A DNA stretch of 64,000 nucleotides from M3007 sp044350425. GTDB taxonomy: Bacteria; Bacteroidota; Bacteroidia; Chitinophagales; Saprospiraceae. Position numbers and translations under genes: made by a program. Where the stretch lies: contig JBILHS010000015.1 of NCBI GenBank assembly GCA_044350425.1, forward strand, positions 1-64,000, in the 5' to 3' direction. Shown here one piece after another: positions 35,929 to 44,091 of this stretch; the stretch's first letter is position 1; each line of letters starts with the position of its first letter. Below the pieces are notes generated by a model. That model was not told the origin of the DNA. It ran no database searches and saw nothing but the letters and a program-made list of their open reading frames with translations.

Positions 35929-37652
35929 AGAAATTACACTTATTTATCTTCCTCCTGAGCCTCCTTGCCGCCTGTGCACCGAAGCCCGGATTTACCCCAA
36001 AGGCCTCATCTGTTTCTCAACGCGCCATTCCCCGTGTTGAGAAAATGCCCAATCACCCAAAGCCCTACGTTTACAAAGACTGGAAAAAAACCGCGCAGGA
36101 TTTCGATCATTATGTGTTTGATTTTTCTCAAAAAGGAGATTTCCTGCCCCTGATCTGGTGGGATAAAACCGGCCGGAATTTTCCGGAAAAGACCTTCGGG
36201 ATATATACTGCCCTGGGCGATGTTCGCATGGGTGGCGCCGTAAACAATGGCGAAAACCACGAAGCACTCGGCGCATTGGGAGCTGTGCTGGGTGCTACCC
36301 TTACCGGGATCGATAAAAGTAAACAGGATGGTCATGATTACGTGGCCATGCTGCGCAACTATTTCAATCGCGACAATGGCTGGAATGTGATCATGAATTT
36401 CACCAACAAAGGCGCACACATCGGCGGCGGTTATGGCAATGATTTTTGGTACGAAGTACACAACAATGTACTGTTTTACAGCGTCGCGGATCTGTACCCG
36501 GAGGAAAAAGACTTTGAAACCATCCAGCGAACCATTGCTGAACAGTTTTATCGTTCAGATTCGATCATGGGCAGCAGTTACAGCTACTCCTATTTCGATT
36601 TCAAAGCAATGAAAGGAGGTAAAAGCCATATTCCTACTCAGGAAGATGTGGCTGGTGGTTATGCTTTTGTACTTTACTCCGCCTGGGTAAAATTTGGCGA
36701 CGCAAAGTATCTCCGCGCTGCCCAAAATGCCCTGAACGTACTTTATAATCAAAAGGAAAACCGATTTTATGAGGCCATGATGCCCATTGCAGCCTATGTC
36801 GGCGCGCGTATGAATGCTGAGGCAGGGACTAATTACAACATCGCACGTTTTCTCGACTGGACCTTCGATGGCACGGCAGTCGGGCGCGAAGGTTGGGGCG
36901 TATTGGCGGATAACTGGGGCGGTTACGACGTGAGTGGATTGGCCGGCAGCACCGTCCACAACGGCGGCTACGGCTTTCTCATGAATACCTTTGACCTCAT
37001 GATGCCGCTTTCAGCCCTGGTGCGCTACGACCAAAGCTACGCCCGGGCTGTAGGCAAATGGGCGCTCAATGCCTCCAATGCGGCCCGTTTTTGCTATCCG
37101 TATGAAATGCCTGATTCCTTGCAGGCGATCCCGCAGCATAAGGCAGTGACCAAAAATGTGATCGCTTATGAAGGCGTCATTAAGGAATCGGTATATCCAC
37201 AATTCAAAGGCATCACCCCATTCGCACAGGGCGACGGACCGCTCTGGCACGAGGGCATGCCGCAACAAACCATGTTCTCGGTATACGGCAGTGGCCATGT
37301 CGGGTTCTTTGGCGGAACCATTCAGGCGACCAATATTCCGGAGATCCTGCAGATAGATTGTGGCGCCACGGATTTTTATAAAAAGGGCGGGGCATATCCA
37401 ACCTATCTGTTTTACAATCCGTATCAGGACCTTAAAACGGTCTCTATCAAGGTCGGATCCAAAAGAGTAGACCTGTACGATACAGTCAGCAGAACATTTT
37501 TGCAACGGAACGTTCGGGGTACTGTACGTTTCCCCATCGCTGCTGATGCCGCACGGGTAGTTGTGGTCATTCCCGCAGGCGCCAGGATCTCTGTGGAAAA
37601 TAAGGTTTTGATGGCAGGAGAAACGCCGGTGGATTTTGGGTATGGGCGGTGA
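35925..37652 (+). CDS. Lipoprotein paralogue of the enzyme-like domain at 23956
   Basis: The signal peptide MKKLHLFIFLLSLLAACAPK has a lipobox (LAAC, C17). The rest of the 575-residue chain aligns along its length with residues 25-560 of the protein at 23956: IPRVEKMPNHPKPYVYKDWK, GWGVLADNWGGYDVSGLAG, LVRYDQSYARAVGKWALNAS, NAARFCYPYEMP and GGAYPTYLFYNPYQ. It lacks the Ig, LamG and sorting modules. The same domain is therefore delivered in two ways, as a T9SS cargo and as a lipoprotein. It overlaps the Gfo/Idh gene by 4 nt. I cannot name the family; an alpha/alpha-barrel glycoside hydrolase or lyase is the best guess. Confidence 0.75.
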   Translation: MKKLHLFIFLLSLLAACAPKPGFTPKASSVSQRAIPRVEKMPNHPKPYVYKDWKKTAQDFDHYVFDFSQKGDFLPLIWWDKTGRNFPEKTFGIYTALGDVRMGGAVNNGENHEALGALGAVLGATLTGIDKSKQDGHDYVAMLRNYFNRDNGWNVIMNFTNKGAHIGGGYGNDFWYEVHNNVLFYSVADLYPEEKDFETIQRTIAEQFYRSDSIMGSSYSYSYFDFKAMKGGKSHIPTQEDVAGGYAFVLYSAWVKFGDAKYLRAAQNALNVLYNQKENRFYEAMMPIAAYVGARMNAEAGTNYNIARFLDWTFDGTAVGREGWGVLADNWGGYDVSGLAGSTVHNGGYGFLMNTFDLMMPLSALVRYDQSYARAVGKWALNASNAARFCYPYEMPDSLQAIPQHKAVTKNVIAYEGVIKESVYPQFKGITPFAQGDGPLWHEGMPQQTMFSVYGSGHVGFFGGTIQATNIPEILQIDCGATDFYKKGGAYPTYLFYNPYQDLKTVSIKVGSKRVDLYDTVSRTFLQRNVRGTVRFPIAADAARVVVVIPAGARISVENKVLMAGETPVDFGYGR

Positions 37653-37661
37653 TAGTTGCTT

Positions 37662-38738
37662 TCATGACATAACCCCCCCCAATCTCTCCCGCAAAATCTC
37701 CGTCTCAATCAAAAAACCATCATGCCCAAATTTGGAATCGAAAGAAAAAAGCTGCGCAGCAGGTAAATACTTTGCCAGCATCTCCTGCTCAAAGGGTGGA
37801 ATGAGCAAGTCTTTTTGAATCGAAAAAACAAAGGCCGGCATGGTAAGGGTGGCCAAAGCCGCCGGGATGCCACCCCGGCCTCTACCCACGTTGTGTGTGT
37901 CGAGAATTTTGGTCAATTGCCAATAAGACTGGCTGTAAAATCGACGCACTAGTTTTTCTCCCTGATATTTCATGTAGCCGGCAGCGCGGAAGCCGTCGCT
38001 GCGCTCATCGGTGTCGGTTTGGGTATCTCGGTAAGCTTCGATGGTGCGATAACTCAGGAGTCCGATGGCGCGTGCGGCCCGGAGACCCGCTTGCCCTGAG
38101 AGATCCTCATCGTTGGTCCAGCTCGGGTCTGCCTCAATGGCCATTCGCTGGCTTTCGTGGATGGCAATGGCCCAGGCCGATTCCCGGGCGGCGCAGACCA
38201 GCAGCGCAATTTTTTTGATCTTTTCGGGAATTAAAAAGGCCAGTTCCAGCACCTGATGCCCACCGCAGGAACCGCCCATACACAAGGCAATGGACTTAAT
38301 ACCAAGATATTGGCGCAATATATCCTGCGAGCGGGCGATGTCGCGGATGCTCACAAGCGGGAAGTCTGTGCCATAGGCTTTGCCCGTGGCCGGGTTGATA
38401 CTCCGCGGCCCCGTGCTTCCATAACAGGAGCCGATCATGTTGGCGCAAACGATGAAATACTTTTCAGGATCGAACACATTTCCCGGACCAAATAAGCCCG
38501 ACCACCAATCGGAGACATCGGAATTGGCGGTGAGTGCGTGGCAGACCCAGATGACATTCGAACGCTCGGGGTTGAGGGTGCCGAAAGTATGAAATCCCAG
38601 CGTTAGTTCAGGCAGGTGGCCGCCGTTTTCCAGGGGGAAAGTCTCCTGAGATTTAAAGTACTGCAGGTTGGGGATAGGTATTGGGAGTGTGAAAGCGGAG
38701 TAGGATGCCGCTAGAGCATCTAATGTATTTTCAAGCAT
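37662..38738 (-). CDS. metX: Homoserine O-acetyltransferase MetX
   Basis: This alpha/beta hydrolase-fold enzyme activates homoserine for methionine synthesis. The oxyanion region is NVIWVCHALTANSDVSDWW and NMIGSCYGSTGPRSINP. The nucleophile elbow CMGGSCGGHQ carries the catalytic Ser, and Asp and His lie in SIQKDLLIPP and SKFGHDGFL. Its 358 residues are normal for the family. It lies in a minus-strand run with metZ, separated by a DUF433 gene. The specificity for acetyl or succinyl donors depends on residues not judged here. Confidence 0.93.
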   Translation of the reverse strand: MLENTLDALAASYSAFTLPIPIPNLQYFKSQETFPLENGGHLPELTLGFHTFGTLNPERSNVIWVCHALTANSDVSDWWSGLFGPGNVFDPEKYFIVCANMIGSCYGSTGPRSINPATGKAYGTDFPLVSIRDIARSQDILRQYLGIKSIALCMGGSCGGHQVLELAFLIPEKIKKIALLVCAARESAWAIAIHESQRMAIEADPSWTNDEDLSGQAGLRAARAIGLLSYRTIEAYRDTQTDTDERSDGFRAAGYMKYQGEKLVRRFYSQSYWQLTKILDTHNVGRGRGGIPAALATLTMPAFVFSIQKDLLIPPFEQEMLAKYLPAAQLFSFDSKFGHDGFLIETEILRERLGGVMS

Positions 38739-38755
38739 TAACCTTAATAAATGAC

Positions 38756-38953
38756 TTAGAGATCTGCGATATAAGCGAAAACAGCTTGTAAATGCACTTT
38801 TTGAAGGCGGGGATGGTTCGCAAAAAGCATTTCTTCGGTCCAGCCATTGGCCAACCTATCCACCAAATACTCCACGGAGAGGCGGGTATCTTTAATGGTT
38901 GGTTTCCCGAGTAAAACTTCAGGATCAGAAACGATATGATCTCTCCAGTTCAT
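38756..38953 (-). CDS. DUF433-family antitoxin-like protein (orphan)
   Basis: The start at 38953 gives MNWRDHIVSDPEVLLGKPTI; a longer frame begins at 38983. The 65 residues show the DUF433 pattern: ISDPEVLxGKPTIKGTRL (here IKDTRL), then LVDRLANGWTEEMLFANHPRL and AVFAYIADL. DUF433 proteins are usually antitoxins paired with a PIN-like DUF5615 toxin, as at 55908-56532 in this window. No partner is seen here. It is inserted between metZ and metX with 18-22 nt spacing, so it shares their transcript. Confidence 0.85.
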   Translation of the reverse strand: MNWRDHIVSDPEVLLGKPTIKDTRLSVEYLVDRLANGWTEEMLFANHPRLQKVHLQAVFAYIADL

Positions 38954-38975
38954 AATGAGTGTTTTTGTTGCAAAA

Positions 38976-40136
38976 TTAAGCATTTATTGCCTGATTCAAA
39001 TCCCCAAAAATATCCTCTAAATGCTCCAAACCCACCGAGATCCGGATCAAACCATCGGTGATACCCGCAGCTCCCCGGGCTTCCTTCGTAAGTTTGGCAT
39101 GCGTAGTGGAAGCAGGATGCGTAGCAATGGTGCGTGTATCACCCAGATTCGCAGAAAGCGAAAACATCTTCAGGTTATCCAGAAACTTTCGCCCGGCCTC
39201 CAGGCCACCTTTGATCTCAAAAGCCACCAATCCGCCCCCTTGTTTCATTTGCCTGCGGGCAATTTCGTTTCCGGGGTGACTGCTCAAAAACGGATAGATT
39301 ACCCTTCCCACCCTGGCGTGGTTTTCCAGATAATGGGCTAGTTTTTCTGCGTTTTCGCAGTGCCGGTCGAGTCTTACTGCCAGGGTTTCCAGGCTTTTGG
39401 ACAAGACCCAGGCATTGAAGGGCGACAGCGAAGGGCCTGTGGAACGGCAGAATTTGCGCACTTCGGCCACCAGGTCCTTTTCACCGCAAACGACTCCGCC
39501 CAAAACGCGTCCTTGACCGTCAATGTATTTTGTAGCCGAATGCGTGATCAGATGCGCCCCGAATTTTTGAGGCTGTTGCAAATAGGGGGTGGCAAAGCAG
39601 TTGTCTACATTCAGGAGCAGGCCATTTTTTTTGCAAAACTCCCCGGCAAACGCCAGGTCAATCACATCTAGTCCCGGATTGGTGGGTGTTTCCAAAAACA
39701 GCATCCGTGTATTGGGACGAACCAGGCTTTGCCAGGTCTCCGGCCGGTTCCCGTCCACAAAATCCGCTTCAATGCCCCACTTGGGCAAATAGTAATTGAC
39801 GATCGTGTGGGTCGAACCAAATACCGCTCTGGCACAAAGCAGGTGATCGCCCTGATCCAGAAATGCCATGAAAGAAGCGAACACAGCCGCCATTCCACTG
39901 GCTGTGGCAAAAGCATCTTCCGTGCCTTCCAGTGCAGCCATTTTTTCTTCAAACTCTCGCACCGAAGGATTGGTGAACCGGCTGTAAATATTGCCCTCCT
40001 GCTCATCGGCAAACATCGCACGCATTTGCTCGGCATCCTCAAAAACGAAGCTGGAACTTGGGAAGATCGGTGTGCTGTGCTCCCGATGTTGGGTGCGTTC
40101 GGTTTGGAGGCGGATGGCGAGGGTTTCGAAATGCAT
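38976..40136 (-). CDS. metZ: O-succinylhomoserine/O-acetylhomoserine sulfhydrylase MetZ
   Basis: This PLP enzyme of the cystathionine gamma-synthase family makes homocysteine from activated homoserine and sulfide. Motifs are YSRFTNPSVREFEEKMAALE, FATASGMAAV, ETPTNPGLDVIDL and the PLP-Lys motif THSATKYIDGQGRVLGGVV, typical of MetZ. SANLGDTRTIATHPASTTHA is near the C-terminus. 386 residues, normal length. It is the first gene of the minus-strand run metZ, DUF433, metX, so methionine synthesis follows the direct sulfhydrylation route. Confidence 0.92.
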   Translation of the reverse strand: MHFETLAIRLQTERTQHREHSTPIFPSSSFVFEDAEQMRAMFADEQEGNIYSRFTNPSVREFEEKMAALEGTEDAFATASGMAAVFASFMAFLDQGDHLLCARAVFGSTHTIVNYYLPKWGIEADFVDGNRPETWQSLVRPNTRMLFLETPTNPGLDVIDLAFAGEFCKKNGLLLNVDNCFATPYLQQPQKFGAHLITHSATKYIDGQGRVLGGVVCGEKDLVAEVRKFCRSTGPSLSPFNAWVLSKSLETLAVRLDRHCENAEKLAHYLENHARVGRVIYPFLSSHPGNEIARRQMKQGGGLVAFEIKGGLEAGRKFLDNLKMFSLSANLGDTRTIATHPASTTHAKLTKEARGAAGITDGLIRISVGLEHLEDIFGDLNQAINA

Positions 40137-40178
40137 CTTTGTATGGATTTGTGGAAGTGGGGATTGGGTTAATTGTGG

Positions 40179-40267
40179 ATTTGGGGATTTGTTGTGCCAG
40201 CGCCTGGCATTCGAATTTTCTTGGCGGCGATTTGAATATCAAGCTCTGGCACAACAAATCCCCAAAT
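40179..40267. repeat. Palindromic element upstream of metZ
   Basis: A 22-bp arm (40179-40200, starting ATTTGGGGATTTGTTG) is perfectly repeated in inverted orientation at 40246-40267. The centre carries an imperfect pair around TTCGAATTTTC and GATTTGAATATC. The loop is 45 nt. Because both flanking genes are on the minus strand, it lies in the OsmC-metZ intergenic space, in the metZ leader direction for neither promoter box I can see. Confidence 0.85.
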
Positions 40268-40274
40268 AACCGCA

Positions 40275-40691
40275 TCACCGAACAATTTCAAACGACCACG
40301 TAATCTCGGCTGTTTTGGACAACATGGCTCCGACGGAACAGTATTTTTCAGTGGAGAGCCGGATGGCTTTTTCGGCACTTTTTTCGTTCAGGTCTCCGGT
40401 CAAAATATAGTGGAGATGGATCTTTCGGAATACTGCGGGCACTTCATTCGATGTCCGTTCGCCATTGGCTTCTACCCGAATATCGGTGAGTGGCTGCCGC
40501 ATTTTTTTAAGCAAATGCACCACGTCAATTCCGCTGCAGGAGGCATGCGCCATGAGTAAAAGCTGCATCGGCCGGGGGGCCTTGCCTTCGCCGCCTACCT
40601 CCGGCGAACCGTCTGTTTCGACACTCAGGCCCTCTTCGGTGGTGCATTGGAAGTGAACTGCTTCGTTGAGTCTTTTTAGTTCGATTTTCAT
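40275..40691 (-). CDS. OsmC-family peroxide-related protein
   Basis: The protein has 138 residues. The two redox Cys of OsmC/Ohr proteins are seen in LLLMAHASCSGIDVVHLLKK (about C52) and LSTEKYCSVGAMLSK (about C117). PEVGGEGKAPRPMQLLLMA is the family entry motif. OsmC-like proteins reduce organic hydroperoxides with thiols. It is more like the YhfA branch than Ohr by overall pattern, but that is a guess. The 137-nt space before metZ holds a perfect palindrome. Confidence 0.9.
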   Translation of the reverse strand: MKIELKRLNEAVHFQCTTEEGLSVETDGSPEVGGEGKAPRPMQLLLMAHASCSGIDVVHLLKKMRQPLTDIRVEANGERTSNEVPAVFRKIHLHYILTGDLNEKSAEKAIRLSTEKYCSVGAMLSKTAEITWSFEIVR

Positions 40692-40796
40692 ATGTTAGTT
40701 CTATTGCTACCCCATTTATGTGAATAAACCACGAAGCGCCCTTTTCGCAAACTACTTTCCGCCAGGTATAAAAGCCCCGGCGGGGAGCAGATATTT

Positions 40797-43361
40797 TTAG
40801 GCCGCATTCCGCGCGGCATTGATGATCCCGAACATAGCCCGTAATACCAGGATCCGGTAGGTTTCATGTGCTTCGGGACTTAAATCCTCCAGCTCAAGTT
40901 TCTGTAGTCCAAACTGTTGTATCGTGATGAGGGGCAATACAATGTCCTCTCGAAGGCTGATACTGTTTTTGGAGGCTATGTTTTCTGCCAGCAGATCGCT
41001 TTCGCCGGATATTTCCTTCAGACTGCGGAGCGTGCGTTCGTACTCCTCATAAAGCATGTGCCAAAACTCCGCAAACTGCGGGTGTTCCCCAATATACCGC
41101 GTCACATCGAAATTGGATTTGGAGAGCGATTGCATCGAGTTTTCCAACAGCGTACGGAAAAACAAAGAGTGCTGGTAAAGCCGCCGCATTTCGCTTCCGC
41201 GGTTTTTCAAAAACTCCTCCATCGCGCTTCCAAGGCCGTAATATCCCGGCACATTCTGCTTCATTTGCGCCCAGGCGCCTACGAACGGAATGGCGCGCAG
41301 GTCCTCAAATTTCATCCCACCCTCGCCGCTGCGTTTGGTGGGTCGACTGGCGATATTGCTGTCGCCATACCATTTCAAGGGCGTCATTTTTTCCAGATAC
41401 GGCACAAAATCGGGATGGTTTTTCAATTTTAAATAAGCCTCGTAGGCAGCATCGGCCAGTTCGTCCAGTAGCAAGTGGTCTTCCAGACTCAGATCACGGG
41501 AATGTTTCCGATCCAGATGATTTTCCAGTCCGGCGCTCAAAAGTCGTTCTATGTTAAAAGTGGCGGCTGCAATGGTTCCATAGGTACTGCTCACGGTCTG
41601 GCCCTGGATGGTAACCTGGATGGCTTTGTTTTCAATATCCTGCCCGTGCGCGGCGTAATAGCTGGCATTGTTGCCGCCGCCACGTCCGGGCGGGCCGCCG
41701 CGTCCGTCAAAGAAAATGACCGTGATACCGAGTTCGCGACTGACCCGGGTGAGCGCTTCTTTGGCCCGGTAAATGCTCCAGTTGGCGCGCAAATATCCGC
41801 CATCTTTGGTGCCATCCGAAAAGCCGAGCATGATGTGCTGCGTCTGGCCCCGACTGGCGAGGTGCGCTGCATAATGCGTATTGGTGTAGAGTTGCCGCAT
41901 GATATCGTCACAAATGGCGAGATCGTCAATAGTCTCAAACAGCGGTACGATGTCGAGCGAAGGACTTTCTTCCCAGGTCAGATTGGCCAGGGCCAGTACT
42001 TCGGCCACGTTCAGGGCGCTTTGGCAATTGGAAATGATATACCGGTGACTACCCAGTTCGCCGTTTTTCTGCTGAATGTCGCGGATGGCAGTGAACGAGC
42101 GAAGGGTTTCTTTGACAAAAGGATCGGAAAAATCATTTTCATCCAAAGTATAATGGGTGCTCAGCAAGCGGTTGATCTGCGTGTTTTCATCCGCCTGAAA
42201 AAACTCCTCCGCGTTGTAACCATGTGGTTTTTCATGCCAGGTTTGCATAATGGCTTTCCAGACCTCACTGTGTTTTCGGCTATCCTGACGAACATCCAGG
42301 CTGGCAAAATAAAAGCCAAACACCCTGATTTTCAGGATAAAACGATCTAAATCTTCCTGAAAAAGCGCCTGATGCTCCAAAATGAGTCTGGTTCGCGCCA
42401 GCATCAATTCATCCAGCAGATCCTGGCATCTTAGATAGCCGTTGTTTTTAACAGGGTTATAAAGGGTGTTAAAAATTTTCTCTTCTGCACCCGCGATGAG
42501 CTCCTCGACGCCCCGGAAGGTGAGGCGGCGTTTCAATTGTTTGATGTCGCGATAATAGCCACGGAGCACGGCGTCCCGAAGGCGGTCTGCGACCAGTCTG
42601 GTGGTATCGGCGTTTACAAAAGGGTTGCCATCGCGGTCGCCACCCGGCCAAAAGCCGAGGGCCAGCAGGCGGGGGTTTTCAAAGGTCGTCACATCCTCCT
42701 CGAGTTCACGCAGGATGCGGTACAAGACATCCGGGAGCGTGTGGTAGAATACATGCTCCATATACCAGCCCAGACTGAGTGCTTCTTCGTAGGGGGTAGG
42801 TTTTTCCCGGTTCACGAGGGTGGTACGGCCCAATTGCATCAGGAGCAGTCGAATATTTTCCAATTGATGTTCGTGTATCTCCTTGCCCAGGTCATTGATG
42901 ATGCCAAGCACCTTGCCGGGATAAAATTGGGTGGGGTGAGCTGTCAACACCAGGCGCAGGCTGAAGTGACGAATCTTCTCGATCAGCGTTTTTTTTACGA
43001 CCTCCGTTGATCCGTAGCTGTTGAGCAGATATTTCATCGAGCCCGGACCATTCATATCGTGGGTCTGTTCAAAAAGAGAATCTTCCACAGAATCGAACAG
43101 AACTACCTGACGTTCAATATATTGTATGAAATAGCGCAACAGCTTATGCCGGGCTTCCCCGTCTGCATCTGCGGCGTATTCATTCCAGAAGGACTCTACC
43201 AGTTCTTGTGGGCTTTTGCCGAGTTTATATCCGGCCTCACAATGCTGTGAAAACAGGGCCAGGAGCGTGCCGGTCTCCTCAATCTCATCAAAAGGCAGAC
43301 TTAGAAACAGGCTGTTGTAGGTATGATAGGGCAGTGCTGCGGGGGAGTTGAACTGGATCAT
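40797..43361 (-). CDS. ppc: Phosphoenolpyruvate carboxylase
   Basis: An 854-residue enzyme that makes oxaloacetate from PEP and bicarbonate. Catalytic motifs are RLVLTAHPTQFYPGK near residue 136 and VIFFDGRGGPPGRGGGNNAS near 550, with GFWPGGDRDGNPFVNADTT and MLGFSDGTKDGGYLRANW also conserved. The usual C-terminal QNTG is replaced by an Asn-Ala-Ala end (GIINAARNAA), as occurs in some divergent bacterial forms, so catalysis may differ slightly. It is a monocistronic-looking housekeeping gene. Confidence 0.95.
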   Translation of the reverse strand: MIQFNSPAALPYHTYNSLFLSLPFDEIEETGTLLALFSQHCEAGYKLGKSPQELVESFWNEYAADADGEARHKLLRYFIQYIERQVVLFDSVEDSLFEQTHDMNGPGSMKYLLNSYGSTEVVKKTLIEKIRHFSLRLVLTAHPTQFYPGKVLGIINDLGKEIHEHQLENIRLLLMQLGRTTLVNREKPTPYEEALSLGWYMEHVFYHTLPDVLYRILRELEEDVTTFENPRLLALGFWPGGDRDGNPFVNADTTRLVADRLRDAVLRGYYRDIKQLKRRLTFRGVEELIAGAEEKIFNTLYNPVKNNGYLRCQDLLDELMLARTRLILEHQALFQEDLDRFILKIRVFGFYFASLDVRQDSRKHSEVWKAIMQTWHEKPHGYNAEEFFQADENTQINRLLSTHYTLDENDFSDPFVKETLRSFTAIRDIQQKNGELGSHRYIISNCQSALNVAEVLALANLTWEESPSLDIVPLFETIDDLAICDDIMRQLYTNTHYAAHLASRGQTQHIMLGFSDGTKDGGYLRANWSIYRAKEALTRVSRELGITVIFFDGRGGPPGRGGGNNASYYAAHGQDIENKAIQVTIQGQTVSSTYGTIAAATFNIERLLSAGLENHLDRKHSRDLSLEDHLLLDELADAAYEAYLKLKNHPDFVPYLEKMTPLKWYGDSNIASRPTKRSGEGGMKFEDLRAIPFVGAWAQMKQNVPGYYGLGSAMEEFLKNRGSEMRRLYQHSLFFRTLLENSMQSLSKSNFDVTRYIGEHPQFAEFWHMLYEEYERTLRSLKEISGESDLLAENIASKNSISLREDIVLPLITIQQFGLQKLELEDLSPEAHETYRILVLRAMFGIINAARNAA

Positions 43362-43410
43362 TGGATAAAGGTCGGGTTTTCTGAAGACATGTGCAGACCT
43401 GCATTTATCT

Positions 43411-43821
43411 TTAACCAGGCAGTAAATCCTGTAAGGTCTTTTTTTCCAATACGTCTAATACAGCATCCCGGGCTTCTGCAAATAAGTCCTTTATCTGGCA
43501 ATGATCCGGGTCACAGGTTTCGCATGGTTGGTAAAAATAAAGGCTGACACAGGGTAGCATGGCAATGGGGCCGTCAATCACACGGATCACATTGGCTACC
43601 GTGGTCTGGTCAGGCGGTTCCTTCAAAAGATATCCCCCTCCTTTTCCTTTTTTACTTTCGAGGATGTCGGCTTTCCGCAATTCCAGCAGTATATTTTCCA
43701 GAAACTTAAGTGGGATATGTTTTTTTTCAGCGATCTCGCTGATCAGGACAGCACCTTGGGTGTAACGCGCAGCGAGGTACTCTAATGCCTTGATCGCGTA
43801 TTGGGCTTTTTTAGATAGCAT
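43411..43821 (-). CDS. Rrf2-family transcriptional regulator
   Basis: The protein has 136 residues and opens MLSKKAQYAIKALEYLA, the usual Rrf2 start. A winged helix follows (ISEIAEKKHIPLKFLENILLELRKADILESKKG KGGGYLL). Four Cys cluster at the C-terminal third (LPCVSLYF..QPCETCDPDHCQI), more than the three of IscR, so Fe-S or thiol sensing is plausible. A perfect 10-bp palindrome lies in its own upstream region at 43839-43863, next to the peroxiredoxin leader. It probably controls itself and the divergent peroxiredoxin gene. Confidence 0.9.
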   Translation of the reverse strand: MLSKKAQYAIKALEYLAARYTQGAVLISEIAEKKHIPLKFLENILLELRKADILESKKGKGGGYLLKEPPDQTTVANVIRVIDGPIAMLPCVSLYFYQPCETCDPDHCQIKDLFAEARDAVLDVLEKKTLQDLLPG

Positions 43822-43838
43822 ACAGATGATGGAAAATA

Positions 43839-43863
43839 TTAGTCTACTTTTTTAGTAGACTAA
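43839..43863. promoter_or_regulatory. Candidate Rrf2 operator
   Basis: The perfect inverted repeat TTAGTCTACT-TTTTT-AGTAGACTAA starts 18 nt upstream of the Rrf2 ATG. A -7-like box TACCTTTG follows on the plus strand at 43874-43881, pointing to the peroxiredoxin gene. The position fits autoregulation and control of the divergent gene. Confidence 0.65.
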
Positions 43864-43888
43864 AACAAAGATGTACCTTTGCTTTTGC

Positions 43889-44009
43889 TATACTTGACGG
43901 AAGTGGTTTGCGAAAAAGGTGAGCTGCTTGCCCTATTCACCGGGTGACTCAAAGTGACCCGGTGATAAACCATGAATCCCTTTTTTGCAAACCACTTCCG
44001 TCAAGTATA
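43889..44009. repeat. Composite palindromic element in the peroxiredoxin leader
   Basis: Outer 31-nt arms (43889-43919 and 43979-44009) match in inverted orientation with one mismatch. An inner hairpin CACCGGGT (43938-43945) and ACCCGGTG (43957-43964) sits in the centre. Degenerate relatives of the arm (ACTTTCCGCCAGGTATAA type) lie at about 40754-40771 and 44043-44060. It lies between a putative promoter at 43874 and the gene start at 44092. Confidence 0.85.
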
Positions 44010-44091
44010 AAAGCTATTGCAGAGGCAAGGTAAGGACTTCCACTTTCCGCCAGGCATAACGTTCCATTTTCAACCTTTAACCATTCAAAAT

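Noticed and set aside
41475..42350. 291-codon plus-strand open frame
   Set aside because: It is antisense to ppc, whose catalytic motifs confirm the minus strand as coding.
44017..44091. N-terminal extension of the peroxiredoxin
   Set aside because: The extra 25 residues do not match Prx6 proteins and begin right after the composite palindrome; ATG 44092 is the better start.
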